Of a DNA stretch of 64,000 nucleotides, positions 17,101-25,490 are shown in pieces. Both the position numbers and the translations under genes were made by a program. Location of the stretch: assembly GCF_014190775.1 (NCBI RefSeq), contig NZ_JACHVP010000001.1:1984001-2048000 (forward strand), read 5' to 3'. Below the pieces are notes generated by a model that did not search any database, had not been told where the DNA came from, and was given only the letters and a program-made list of their open reading frames with translations. The stretch's first letter is position 1; each line of letters starts with the position of its first letter. This DNA comes from Leifsonia aquatica (GTDB lineage Bacteria > Actinomycetota > Actinomycetes > Actinomycetales > Microbacteriaceae).

Positions 17101-17937
17101 CGGGTTGAAGGCGCTCTCGATCGTGGTCCGCGCCGACGGGTTGCCCGCGAGCGCGTTCAGGAGGGTCGTGTCGAGGTCCTCGGCCTCCGCCCGCAACGCC
17201 GGGGCGACGTCGGCGAACGACGACACCACCAGGCGCGGCTGCACATTGAACCAGGGCAGGTGCGAGGTGAGGCCGCGCAGCCGGTCGATGACGGGCTGGG
17301 GCTTGAAGACGCCGTTGTTGAGCGCGAGCGCGACGAACGCGTCCGCGTCGAGGGTGATCTGGAACTGCTCGGCGAGCGCGCGCGACAGCTCCGGGTTCAG
17401 GAAGGGCTGGCCCTTCAGCTTCAGCTCGAAGTCGCGGCCGTAGCGGCGGATCGCCAGCGGGCGCAGCAGGATGGGCGCGGTCAGCTCGTCGCCGCCGTGC
17501 CGCCACTGCGCCAGGCCGATCGCCAGGTGCACGGACTCGATGCCGCGCACCGTGCGCAGCTCGATGCCCTTCGTCGTGATCGCGTTCGCGGCCGCACGGG
17601 CGGTGCGCAGCGCGAGCTCGTCGCGGATCAGGCTCGACAGCAGCGTGCTCTTACCCGTGATGAACTGCGGCAGCCCGCCCGGGTGCGTCGTGCTCAGCTC
17701 GATGCGCGCACGGGGGCTGTCCTCGAAGTGCAGGAGGGGCGAGACGCCGCCGATCGACGCGATCTCGTCCTGCCACCGCTTGCGGACCGGGTCGGCGATG
17801 TTGCCGGCCACGAGGGACGGATCGCCCAGGCTCAACTGATGCGGCGCGGTCGAGTTCGCGACCGGATGCAGGGCGTCGTCGTCCGCGAGGCCGGACCCGA
17901 CCAGGTCGTCCTCGTTCTTCCTATCCAGTCGCCACAC
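14176..17937 (-). CDS. SF1 (DUF4011-like) helicase/nuclease-related protein with degenerate ATPase motifs
   Basis: The protein has 1253 residues. The N-terminal ~300 residues resemble DUF4011 helicases. A P-loop region follows at about 318-330 but reads LPGTGGTQ, with Gly (residue 326) in place of the essential Walker A Lys. The motif II region (about 842-853) reads FDAVVLVDAGAS where active relatives have DEAS. Helicase-C-like motifs are present (TVVTLDQSVGQSRDRVIFSIGYG, LLAIGMTRARRGMDIV). The last ~90 residues look like the Vsr/REase_MTES_1575 fold (LGYRGKLTLIAS, VETDED, RPDVLRRLGW), apparently lacking its usual acidic catalytic pattern. The reading frame is intact, so this is a maintained gene, probably not an active helicase. 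Confidence 0.8.
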   Translation of the reverse strand: MWRLDRKNEDDLVGSGLADDDALHPVANSTAPHQLSLGDPSLVAGNIADPVRKRWQDEIASIGGVSPLLHFEDSPRARIELSTTHPGGLPQFITGKSTLLSSLIRDELALRTARAAANAITTKGIELRTVRGIESVHLAIGLAQWRHGGDELTAPILLRPLAIRRYGRDFELKLKGQPFLNPELSRALAEQFQITLDADAFVALALNNGVFKPQPVIDRLRGLTSHLPWFNVQPRLVVSSFADVAPALRAEAEDLDTTLLNALAGNPSARTTIESAFNPVEQIRQDERPPATDTLLLDADEEQETVVAQIAAGNSLVVKTLPGTGGTQTVVNAIGALVAQHKRVLVVSPRRSSLDDIAQRLTRVGLPGLAVTPRTLRRDLIQSIGRNEKATQPRVTDVDEALVRLRKVLLDYRSALGRRDPVLKVSVLDALRELSRLALLPSPPSTTARLGRSSIEVLATDRDAASDALIRAARLGEFRYGPNDSPWYGASFTTTEEGKAAHDLAKKLNRAELPRLIDRARALIGQTRMRPFESIAELGVYLRLLLDIRETLDRFTPAVFDRSLAELIAATASRRESATMTSANRRRLRKLALEYVRPGVHVTDLNESLRRIQQQRILWNRFAVAGVVPEVPVGIADVQVAYQRVAEDLARLDIPLRRTGTPQSLAALPIEVLTRQIAGLAAESEVLANLQERTALLGQLRDLDLDPLIQDLSVRHVPESQVSAELELAWWQSVLESLLAADRALLSANTSVLDRLEADFRLVDEAHASATGKQLAWLLAETWKIGIVDWPEEATALKRLLKSGQPTAATLDAAAPHLSRPLAPVWLISPYEVPELGTDLPFDAVVLVDAGASTLAENIPVLRRAKQLVAFGDPVTQTPSRFDIGVHEYGTSFEGVLEDVDAMHADSALARLAELLPVYTLKRSYRAGGEDLAELVNRRFYGGMIDSLPWAGTYLGHGSLALHYVSGGQGMPDSDTGAVESTDAEVAKVVELVLQHAIERPRESLMVISASDRHAVRVNQAVLAAFAKRTDLADFILGDRAEPFTVVTLDQSVGQSRDRVIFSIGYGRTPHGRLLSNFGALAEPGGDRLLAIGMTRARRGMDIVSCFKPDDIDESRMRHGIAALAQVLGEADEIQAAAPEHLSPDADPMIIDLAKRLARRGLDVHLGYRGKLTLIASHEGRAVVVETDEDVNKGSLRESLRLRPDVLRRLGWHYLRVHSFELFADPDAVAVRIARLIGAGEPGTETAPITIPV

Positions 17938-18135
17938 ACGGACACCCTACGTGCGAATCCCGGAAACATCCCGCAACCCGGGCGGGTTTCGCGGCAATAC
18001 GGGGGCCGCGCACCGCCGATGGTGGCAGTACCCTCCCTGTCGAACCTCACTCTCGCGGCGCTGTGCTCTCCGCCGGAAGGATGACGACCCGGCATGCAAG
18101 CCCTGGCTAGGCTCCCCAGCCGAGGGGGTCATCAG

Positions 18136-21100
18136 ATGACGGATCCGACGGTCACGACATCGCTGTCAGCGCACTGGACGGCCGACGCGATCGACTATCT
18201 GCTCGGTGAGCGCGCGTGCCCGCGCTGCGCACGAGCGGTGGTCGAGAACGGCTCGTGCCCGGCCTGCGGCGCCGAGATCGACCAGGAGTCGCTGGCCGAG
18301 CTGCGCGCAGCGTCCGCCGCCGCCGCCATCGCTCTCCGGCGGCGGCAGACGGTCGTCGACCGCCTCAGGACGGGCGCGACGCCGACCACCGGTTCCGCAC
18401 CGGCTGCAGGACCGACGCCGTGGCGCGCTCAACCGTCTGCGCCTGACCGCCCCGCCGCGGTGCAGAGCGCCGGGAGGCTGTCTGTGCAGTCCGTGCTCTC
18501 CGTCGCAGGGGCCGGACTGATCGCGATCGCCTCCCTGGTCTTCGCCTTCCTCAGTCCCGATCTCAGCGACGCGGCCGCGCGCTCCGCGGTCCTGGCCCTG
18601 GTGGCCGCCCTCTTCCTGACGGCAGGGTGGGCCCTCCGTCGCGCAGGCCTCGCCTTCTCGGCCGAGACCGTCGGGATGCTCGGTCTCGTGTTCGCCGTGG
18701 TCACGGCCTCGTCGGCCTCCGCCCTGGTCCCCGATGGTCCGGCGACCAGGGTCTTCGCCGGCGTCGTCCTCCTCGCGTGCTCGGCAGCGGCGCTCGCGGG
18801 CGGCCGGCGGGTGCGCCTGCGCAGCTGGGTCTGGGGCGGGGCCGTGGGAGCCGCACTCTCTCCCGCGCTGATCCTGTCGGCGCTCGCCGGCACGGAGGCG
18901 GCCGTCGCCGGTTCCTACGCCATGGGACTCTCCGTCGCTGCCTCCGGCCTCGTCCTCCACCCGCTCCTCTCCCGGCTCTCGCCCGCGCTCGGGTCTCCGC
19001 TGCGGACGGAACGCATCACCGTCGTCGTGCTGCAGGCCGGCGGAGCCGTCGTCACGGCACTCGCCGTCGTGGTGGTCCAGCGCTTCTCCGCCGACGCCGT
19101 CTCCATCGCGACACTGGCGGCGCTCAGCGTCGTCTGCGCCGGGAGCGCGCGATCCGCGATGCCGCGGATCTGGAGCGCCGCCGCGGGCGTCTTCGCCGTC
19201 GTGGCCGCGGTCACCGTACCGCTGGCCGTCCCCCCTCTCGCCGCCGGTCCGTGGATCCTTCCGGCGGCGGTGCTCGCCGGGCACGCGGCGCTCCTCGGCA
19301 TCGGCCGGCTCCCTGCCGTGCGCGGCGTGGATCGCGCCGCCCTGATCTGGGCGAGCTGGGCGGCGGCTCGGCTCACCGCCGTTCCTGCGGCATACGTCGT
19401 CATCCCGTCGCTGACCCGGACGGATCGCGCACCGGCGTCCGACGACGTGACCGCGTCCGTCGCCGCCGCCATCGTCGCGCTGGCGATCGCCGCCCTCGCC
19501 GGCGCCGTTCGCGGCAGGACCAGACCGTCGATGGCGATACCGGACCGCGTCGTCGCGTCCGCCTCCCTCAGCCTGGTCGTGATCATCGCGGCCACCGGAT
19601 GGGATCTTCCCGAGCCGGTCAGCAGTGCGGCCGCCCTGCTGGCCGGTGCATCGCTGATGTTCCTCGCCAAACGCTGGGCTCCGCTGCGGGCGGCCGGAGA
19701 CGCGGTGTTCGCGGGCCCGGTGCTCGCCGGTCACGTCCTCCTCGTCTCGGCGGCCGCCACGGCCTTCGCGGCAGACTGGTCGCTCCTCGTCGTGGGCGTC
19801 GGTGCGGTGGGTGCGACGGTGCTCGCGTCGACGCTCGCACCTCCCCGTGCCCGCCCGGCCTACATCGCCGTCGGCGTCCTCTACGCGATGGTCGTGCTCG
19901 TGTCCGCCCTGGTCCGGCTCACCGGACTCGACGTCACCGCCGCGCTCTGCGTCGCGGTGACGGCTGGTGTGCTGGCCGCTTTCGTCGCGACCGGTTCGCG
20001 CCGGATCGGCAACGCCGACTGGATCGCCTTCCTCGGCTCGGCGGCCGCTCCGTTCCTGGTGACCGTCGGCCTGGTCCTGGTGGAACGGACAGCGTGGACG
20101 GCGCTTCCGACGTCCGCGAGCGTCGCCCTCTCCGCCGTGGTGCTGACGGAGCGGTCGCGCCCCGTCCCGGTCTGGCTCCGCTGCCTGGCCGCGGCCCTCA
20201 TCGTCCCCGGTCTCGCCGTCATCGTGGTCACCCTGGGCGCGCAGGTCCTGCCGATGAGCGGATCGCCGATCACCCTCCCGATCATCGCCGCCCTCGTCGC
20301 AGTGGCGGTCACGAGCGGGGAGCGGCTGGCAGCGCTTCTGGAGCGACGCCGGGTGACGCACATCCCGGCGATCCGGCTCTCCGGCGAGGCCGCGTCGCTG
20401 TTCACGGGGATGATCGCCGTGCTGCTCGCGTTCGCCCGTCCCGCCGCCGGGCCGGGCATCGCCGCTGTGGTCCTCCTGCTGCTCGGGCTCGGCGGCATCG
20501 CCATGGCCCGCATCGCTCACCGCGGCTGGGGCTGGTGGATCACGGGCGCCGCGTGGGCGGGCGCCCTGTGGAGTCTGCTGGGCCTGCTCGGGGTACCGGT
20601 GCTCGAGGCGTATCTCGCGCCGCCCGCTCTGGCGGCACTCGTCGTCGGAATCGCGGCGAGCGCTCGAGGGCGGCGCGGCCTGCCTCTCTTCGCTGTCGGC
20701 GCGGGAGCGCTCATCGCGCCCAGCCTGCTCGCGCTGGTGCTGACGGGGTCGGCGACACCATCGGGAACCGACGGAGGCGCCCAGCCGGCGATTCCCTGGC
20801 GCACCGACCTCCTGCTCCTCTCGGCGACCGCCCTGTGGGCTCTGCCACTCGCACTACGCCGCACGCGGTGGAGTGACGGCGTGCGTCCCCTCTCACCGGC
20901 TTCCGCCGTCGCCGCCATGGTCGCGGCAACGGCGGGTTCGGTTCAAGCCCTCCGCTACGGGCTCGGGGTCGACACGGCCGCCGTCCCCGCGATGCTCGTC
21001 ATCCTGCCGGTCGTCGCGTACTCGGTGCCGGCAGCGGCGCTCGCCGCCGGAGCCGGGCGCGAACTGACGCGCGTCGCTGCAGGCCGTGCCCTCTTCGTCC

Positions 21101-21795
21101 CCGCCATCGTCCTACTCGTCGTCGGCCCGCTCACGGCGAACCGCTCCGATCCGCTCCCGCTGGTGCTGCTCTCCGTCCTCGCCGCGTGCCTCCTCGCCGG
21201 AATGGTCACGACGGCGGTTCGCGGCCTCCGCGGCCCGACGAGGCTGCCACCGGTGTGGGTCTGGTTCGCCGCGGCGTGGGCGCTCTCCGTCGCCGCGTGG
21301 TCGACGCGCGAGCTGCGGGTGGAAGCCTTCTCACTGCCCCTCGGCGCCGCTCTCCTGGCCGCGGGCGTGATCGCGCTCCGGGCTCCGGCTCCGGGGCCCG
21401 GAGCGGTGGCGACTCCGACCTCGTGGCCCGCCGGCTTCCGATCGAGCTGGGCGCTGCTCGCCCCCGGCTTGGCCGTGCTCCTCGCCCCGTCGGTCACCGC
21501 GACCGGAACCGATCCGGTCACCTGGCGGGCCGTCCTGGTGATGGCGATCGCGCTGGTGTGCATCCTCGCGGGTTCGCTCCTCCGTCTGGCAGCGCCGTTC
21601 GTCCTCGGCCTCATCGTCCTCCCGATCGAGAACGTGGTCGTGTTCACCGTTCAGATCGGGCGCTCGATCGAGGCGATGCCCTGGTGGATCACACTGGCCG
21701 CCGCCGGCGCCGTCCTCCTCGCTCTCGCCGTCACCGCGGAACGTCGGTCGAGCGGGCCGCGCTCGCCTCTGGCACGGATACGCGACCTGCGCTGA
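18136..21795 (+). CDS. Very large polytopic membrane protein, SCO7613 C-terminal-domain type
   Basis: This 1219-residue protein starts with a zinc ribbon (CPRCARAVVENGSCPACG, about residues 20-40). A short linker follows, then more than 30 hydrophobic segments rich in Ala, Val and Leu up to the C-terminus. Proteins with this zinc ribbon plus serial membrane segments are widespread in Actinobacteria and of unknown function. The ATG at 18136 is preceded by GAGGGGGTC; an ATG 42 nt upstream has no ribosome site. The last 65 bp overlap the convergent MFS gene. Confidence 0.85.
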   Translation: MTDPTVTTSLSAHWTADAIDYLLGERACPRCARAVVENGSCPACGAEIDQESLAELRAASAAAAIALRRRQTVVDRLRTGATPTTGSAPAAGPTPWRAQPSAPDRPAAVQSAGRLSVQSVLSVAGAGLIAIASLVFAFLSPDLSDAAARSAVLALVAALFLTAGWALRRAGLAFSAETVGMLGLVFAVVTASSASALVPDGPATRVFAGVVLLACSAAALAGGRRVRLRSWVWGGAVGAALSPALILSALAGTEAAVAGSYAMGLSVAASGLVLHPLLSRLSPALGSPLRTERITVVVLQAGGAVVTALAVVVVQRFSADAVSIATLAALSVVCAGSARSAMPRIWSAAAGVFAVVAAVTVPLAVPPLAAGPWILPAAVLAGHAALLGIGRLPAVRGVDRAALIWASWAAARLTAVPAAYVVIPSLTRTDRAPASDDVTASVAAAIVALAIAALAGAVRGRTRPSMAIPDRVVASASLSLVVIIAATGWDLPEPVSSAAALLAGASLMFLAKRWAPLRAAGDAVFAGPVLAGHVLLVSAAATAFAADWSLLVVGVGAVGATVLASTLAPPRARPAYIAVGVLYAMVVLVSALVRLTGLDVTAALCVAVTAGVLAAFVATGSRRIGNADWIAFLGSAAAPFLVTVGLVLVERTAWTALPTSASVALSAVVLTERSRPVPVWLRCLAAALIVPGLAVIVVTLGAQVLPMSGSPITLPIIAALVAVAVTSGERLAALLERRRVTHIPAIRLSGEAASLFTGMIAVLLAFARPAAGPGIAAVVLLLLGLGGIAMARIAHRGWGWWITGAAWAGALWSLLGLLGVPVLEAYLAPPALAALVVGIAASARGRRGLPLFAVGAGALIAPSLLALVLTGSATPSGTDGGAQPAIPWRTDLLLLSATALWALPLALRRTRWSDGVRPLSPASAVAAMVAATAGSVQALRYGLGVDTAAVPAMLVILPVVAYSVPAAALAAGAGRELTRVAAGRALFVPAIVLLVVGPLTANRSDPLPLVLLSVLAACLLAGMVTTAVRGLRGPTRLPPVWVWFAAAWALSVAAWSTRELRVEAFSLPLGAALLAAGVIALRAPAPGPGAVATPTSWPAGFRSSWALLAPGLAVLLAPSVTATGTDPVTWRAVLVMAIALVCILAGSLLRLAAPFVLGLIVLPIENVVVFTVQIGRSIEAMPWWITLAAAGAVLLALAVTAERRSSGPRSPLARIRDLR

Positions 21796-23020
21796 ACCGG
21801 CTGCCGAGCGCCGCCAGCGCGATCACGCCGCACAGGAGGTAGAGCGCGGCCTGGCCGTCGAGGATGGCCACCACGTCGAACTGCTCGGCGAGCAGGCCGC
21901 CGGCGAGGAGGCCGACGCCCTGCGCCGCTCCCGCGACGGTGGTCATCGCCGCGATCACCCGGCCGAGCGCGTGCGGCGGGGTGCCGGTCTGCACCAGGGT
22001 GATCTCCCCGGTCGCGGTGGCGACCGCCGGGATGCCCATCGCGATGAAGAGACCGGCGTAGACGCCGATGGCCGTGGTGAACGGCGCGAGGTTCCAGGTG
22101 ATCAGGGACAAGAGGCCGAAGACGAGATAGCCGCCTCCCACCAGCATCCGCGGGCTCAGCCGGCGCACCAGCATGCCGGAGAGGAGGCCGCCGAGCACCC
22201 CGCCGATCGCCTGCACGCCGCGCAGGAGGCCGACGCCGGCATCCCCCGCCCCGAGATCCTGCGTGACGTAGACGATGAAGAGGACGAGGAAGAGCCCCTG
22301 CGAGACGCTGCCGAGCGCGGTGATGGCTGCGAGGGTTCGCAGGGTCCCCGAGCGGCCGATCAGCGCGAGCCCCTCCGCCCACTCGCGCAGGAGCCGCCGT
22401 TCGGCGACGATCGCGGGCGTCTCCGCGTCCGCGTCCGCTGCCACGGGTACGGGATGACGGCGCATGCACGCGACGAGGACGGCGGTCACGAGGAAGGTCG
22501 CCGCATCGGCGATCACGACCCCGGGCAGGCCGCCCGCGGCGAACGCGATGCCGCCGAGCGGCGAGCCGACGAGGCGGGCGATGCTGTCGCTGACGGCGAT
22601 GAGCGCGTTGCCGCGCGCGAGCTGGTCGGGCTCGACCAGGCTCGGGACCAGCGCCTGACGAGCCGGGTTGATGACCGCGCCGAGCACGGCCTCCACCGCG
22701 GCCACCGTGTAGACGATCCACATGCGGTCGGCGGATGCCGCCAGCAGCGGCAACAGAGCAACGGCCTGGAGCAGGGCGGTGACGATGATCGTGCGGCGGC
22801 GGTCCCAGCGGTCGACGAGAACCCCGAGGAAGGTGCCGAGCAGCAGCATCGGCACGAGCTCCACCAGGAAGACGGTGGAGGCGCCGAGAGCGGATCCGGT
22901 CGCGCCGAACGCGAAGAGGGGCAGCGCGATCATCAGCAGCCAGTCGCCGGTGTCGGAGACCAGGCCCGCCGACCAGATCAGCGCATAGTCGCGGCGCAGC
23001 AGCGGCGAACGGGAGGTCAC
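21731..23020 (-). CDS. MFS transporter (EntS/MFS_3 type) coupled to ArsR regulator
   Basis: This 429-residue, 12-TM protein starts with LLRRDYALIWSAGLVSDTGDWLLMIALPLFAF. Loop motif LVDRWDRRRTIIVTALLQ follows, placing it among MFS_3/EntS-like exporters. The GTG start at 23020 overlaps the ArsR stop in a GTGA junction, so translation is probably coupled. This pair resembles widespread ArsR-MFS efflux modules in Actinobacteria. Substrate is unknown. Its 3' end overlaps the convergent giant membrane protein by 65 bp. Confidence 0.85.
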   Translation of the reverse strand: MTSRSPLLRRDYALIWSAGLVSDTGDWLLMIALPLFAFGATGSALGASTVFLVELVPMLLLGTFLGVLVDRWDRRRTIIVTALLQAVALLPLLAASADRMWIVYTVAAVEAVLGAVINPARQALVPSLVEPDQLARGNALIAVSDSIARLVGSPLGGIAFAAGGLPGVVIADAATFLVTAVLVACMRRHPVPVAADADAETPAIVAERRLLREWAEGLALIGRSGTLRTLAAITALGSVSQGLFLVLFIVYVTQDLGAGDAGVGLLRGVQAIGGVLGGLLSGMLVRRLSPRMLVGGGYLVFGLLSLITWNLAPFTTAIGVYAGLFIAMGIPAVATATGEITLVQTGTPPHALGRVIAAMTTVAGAAQGVGLLAGGLLAEQFDVVAILDGQAALYLLCGVIALAALGSRFSAGRVSVPEASAARSTDVPR

Positions 23021-23628
23021 GACGACTCCCCCGCGCCGCCCGCCCGCTGCGCGTCGGGGTGACGGAACGCGTTGAGGTGCAGGGCGACCACGTCGGCGTC
23101 GTCTGGCGCGTCGGCACGGGTCAGACCGATGTACGGGCGGATGAGGGCGTCCAGCTTCTCGGTGAGGTCTTTCAATTCGGCGGGAGACAGCCGCAGGGCG
23201 TACCCCGTGAGGATGGAGGCGTCGCGCCACTCCGCGGGCTGCTCGTCGCGCTGAGCGACGGCGCGGTGCACGAGGGCGGCCTCGTCGTCGATCTGACGGT
23301 CGACGAGCAGGCGCTCCGCCGTGTCCTCGCCGAGGTGGAAGCCCGGATCCTCCGAGCGACCGAACGTGAGGCCCGTCGCCGTGGACTGCCACGGCCGCTC
23401 GCGCCCGTCGTCGGCCTCCACCGCCTCCACCAGCCCGAAGCGGGCCAGGGCGCGCAGGTGATAGCTGCAGTTCGACGGGGTCGAGCCCACGACCTCGGCG
23501 CATTCGCTCGCGGTGCGTGGGCCGAAGGTCATGAGGTGGTCGAGCAGCGCCAGGCGCAGGGGATGCGCGAGCGCGCGGAGGGCGCGCGGGTCGGTGACCG
23601 TGCGACGCTCGGGCGATCTGAAAGACAT
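23017..23628 (-). CDS. ArsR-type winged-helix regulator
   Basis: This 203-residue protein has an ArsR winged HTH near the N-terminus (DPRALRALAHPLRLALLDHL, then TASECAEVVGSTPSNCSYHLRAL). A longer C-terminal helical region follows that is typical of the ArsR proteins paired with MFS pumps. No metal-binding Cys cluster is visible, so it is likely a ligand sensor rather than a metal sensor. Its ATG lies inside a 22-bp palindrome, which suggests autorepression and a leaderless or very short leader mRNA. Confidence 0.88.
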   Translation of the reverse strand: MSFRSPERRTVTDPRALRALAHPLRLALLDHLMTFGPRTASECAEVVGSTPSNCSYHLRALARFGLVEAVEADDGRERPWQSTATGLTFGRSEDPGFHLGEDTAERLLVDRQIDDEAALVHRAVAQRDEQPAEWRDASILTGYALRLSPAELKDLTEKLDALIRPYIGLTRADAPDDADVVALHLNAFRHPDAQRAGGAGESS

Positions 23629-23637
23629 GTTTCAGAT
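23616..23637. promoter_or_regulatory. Palindromic operator over the arsR start codon
   Basis: ATCTGAAA (23616-23623) and TTTCAGAT (23630-23637) are perfect 8-bp arms around GACATG. The minus-strand ATG of the ArsR gene lies inside. Position and symmetry fit an autorepression site for the ArsR dimer. Confidence 0.65.
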
Positions 23638-23693
23638 TGTCCGCGCCCTTCTCTTTCACGTCAAGTCGGGAATGGCTCGCGGCGCGAGACGTT

Positions 23694-23709
23694 GTTCACA
23701 CATGTGAAC
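23694..23709. promoter_or_regulatory. Second palindrome in the arsR/MFS divergent region
   Basis: GTTCAC-ACAT-GTGAAC forms a 16-bp inverted repeat overlapping the proposed GTG start of the DHA2 pump at 23704. It differs from the arsR palindrome, which implies a second regulator. Confidence 0.5.
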
Positions 23710-25149
23710 CAACCAACCCGTGCCAGCGTCGGCTTCCGCTCCGAGCGCGGCCCTGTGCTCATCGCCCTCATGCTCACCACGGGGCTGGTCGCCATCGACT
23801 CCACGATCCTCGCGACGGCCGTGCCGTCGATCGTGTCGGACCTGGGCGGGTTCTCGCAGTTCCCCTGGCTCTTCTCGGTCTACCTGCTGGCGCAGGCCGT
23901 CTCGGTGCCCGTCTACGCGAAGCTCGCCGACACCGTCGGGCGCAAGCCGCTCGTGCTCATCGGCATCGGGCTCTTCCTGCTCGGGTCCATCCTCTGCGGC
24001 GTCGCCTGGTCGATGCCCGCGCTCATCGCCTTCCGCGTCATCCAGGGCCTCGGCGCCGGCGCCATCCAGCCGATCGCGATCACCATCGCGGGTGACATCT
24101 ACACGATCGCCGAGCGGGCGAAGGTGCAGGGCTACCTGGCGAGCGTGTGGGCGATCTCCTCGGTGGTCGGACCGACCCTCGGCGGCCTGTTCTCGCAGTT
24201 CACCTCGTGGCGCTGGATCTTCTTCGTCAACATCCCGCTCTGCCTCTTGGCCGCGTGGATGCTGGCGCGCAACTTCCACGAGAACGTCGAGCGCCGCCCG
24301 CACCGCATCGACTACGCCGGGGCCACGCTGCTGACCGTCGGGATGAGCCTCCTCATCCTCGCCGTGCTCGAAGGCGGCCAGGCGTGGGCATGGGACTCGG
24401 CCTGGAGCATCGGCTCGTTCGTGCTCGGCGGCCTCCTGCTGATCGCGTTCCTGCTCGTGGAGCGCCGGGCGGCCGAACCCATCCTGCCGCTCTGGGTGTT
24501 CTCCCGCCGGCTGCTCGTGACCACGACCCTCATCTCGCTGGGCATCGGCGCCATCCTGATCGGCCTCACCTCGTACGTGCCGACCTACCTCGAGTCGACG
24601 ACCGGCGCCTCCCCGCTGATCGCCGGGCTCGCGGTCGCAGCCCTCACGATCGGCTGGCCGATCGCCGCCAGCCTCTCCGGCCGCTTCTACCTGCGCATCG
24701 GATTCCGCAGCACCGCGCTGCTCGGCACCTCCATCGCCATCGTCGGTGCGATCGCGCTCGCCGTCACGTCCGTCCACCCGAGCGTCGCGTTCGTCGCGAT
24801 GAGCTGCTTCGTGGTCGGGCTCGGGATGGGCCTGGTCGCCACCCCGACACTGATCGCCGCCCAGTCGAGCGTCGCCTGGAACGAGCGCGGCGTGGTCACC
24901 GGCACGAACATGTTCTCGCGCTCCATCGGCAGTTCGGTCGGCGTCGCCCTGTTCGGCGCCATCGCGAACGGCATCATCGCCTCCTCCGCGGGCGGCGCCC
25001 AGGATCCCGGCACGGTCCAGGCGGCCTCCACCGCGGTCTTCGTCGCCGTCGCGATCGCCGCTGCCTTCACGATCGTCGCCGGCATCGCCATGCCGCGCTC
25101 GCGCGTCGAAGACGTGGAGCTGCGCCCCGCGACGCCCGCGGCCGAGTAG
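23704..25149 (+). CDS. DHA2-type multidrug MFS transporter
   Basis: This roughly 481-residue protein has about 14 membrane segments. It carries the DHA2 signature at the first helix (LMLTTGLVAIDSTILATAVPSIV), loop motif YAKLADTVGRKPLVLIG, and antiporter motif C-like SVVGPTLGGLFSQFTSWRWIFFVN. H+-coupled drug export is the family role; substrate is unknown. The start is uncertain. GTG 23704 gives the expected 21-residue lead but lacks a ribosome site and lies in a palindrome, so a leaderless mRNA is possible. It is divergent from the ArsR-MFS pair. Confidence 0.85.
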   Translation: MNQPTRASVGFRSERGPVLIALMLTTGLVAIDSTILATAVPSIVSDLGGFSQFPWLFSVYLLAQAVSVPVYAKLADTVGRKPLVLIGIGLFLLGSILCGVAWSMPALIAFRVIQGLGAGAIQPIAITIAGDIYTIAERAKVQGYLASVWAISSVVGPTLGGLFSQFTSWRWIFFVNIPLCLLAAWMLARNFHENVERRPHRIDYAGATLLTVGMSLLILAVLEGGQAWAWDSAWSIGSFVLGGLLLIAFLLVERRAAEPILPLWVFSRRLLVTTTLISLGIGAILIGLTSYVPTYLESTTGASPLIAGLAVAALTIGWPIAASLSGRFYLRIGFRSTALLGTSIAIVGAIALAVTSVHPSVAFVAMSCFVVGLGMGLVATPTLIAAQSSVAWNERGVVTGTNMFSRSIGSSVGVALFGAIANGIIASSAGGAQDPGTVQAASTAVFVAVAIAAAFTIVAGIAMPRSRVEDVELRPATPAAE

Positions 25150-25192
25150 CGCCCCCTCACCCACTCGCCCGCTCGCCCGCTCGCGACGCCGC

Positions 25193-25371
25193 AACTCCGG
25201 AGTTACGGCCAATTGCGCCATTTCGGCTCGATTCTCCGGAGTTCCGGCGAACTGAGCGGCGAGCCGCGGTCGGCTTCCGGAGCTACTGAGACCGCTCCGC
25301 TCGCGGGGCGCCGTGCCGTAACTCCGGCGACTCCGCGCGCCGCGCCGCTCAGTTCTCCGGAACTCCGGCGC
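25193..25371. repeat. Interlocked inverted repeats built on the core CCGGAGTT
   Basis: The 341-bp stretch between the DHA2 pump and the lldR start holds no gene but several copies of CCGGAGTT/AACTCCGG. Arm A (25197-25209) pairs exactly with A' (25315-25327). Arm B (25236-25261, 26 bp) pairs with B' (25343-25368) with one mismatch. The order is A-B-A'-B', so both stems together would form a pseudoknot-like fold or two alternative hairpins. A further palindrome, AACTCCGGAGTT, lies at 25193-25204. It may be a REP/MITE-like element or a regulatory RNA. Confidence 0.6.
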
Positions 25372-25455
25372 CTCGCCCCGCTCGCGCGCATGTATCCGGA
25401 GAACCCGAGGGCGGCCCTCGCCGTCTCGACGGTCGCCGGCGCACGCGTGCTAGTG

Positions 25456-25479
25456 TGGTCCGACCACATGGTCTGACCA
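25456..25479. promoter_or_regulatory. Twin LldR/FadR-type operators
   Basis: TGGTCCGACCA (25456-25466) and TGGTCTGACCA (25469-25479) are two perfect-armed palindromes with centres 13 bp apart. Both match the TNGTNNNACNA pattern of LldR-subfamily GntR regulators. They sit 12 bp upstream of the regulator's ATG and just after a TAGTGT that could be the -10 box, a position suited to autorepression. Confidence 0.75.
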
Positions 25480-25490
25480 CAGGAGGCGCT

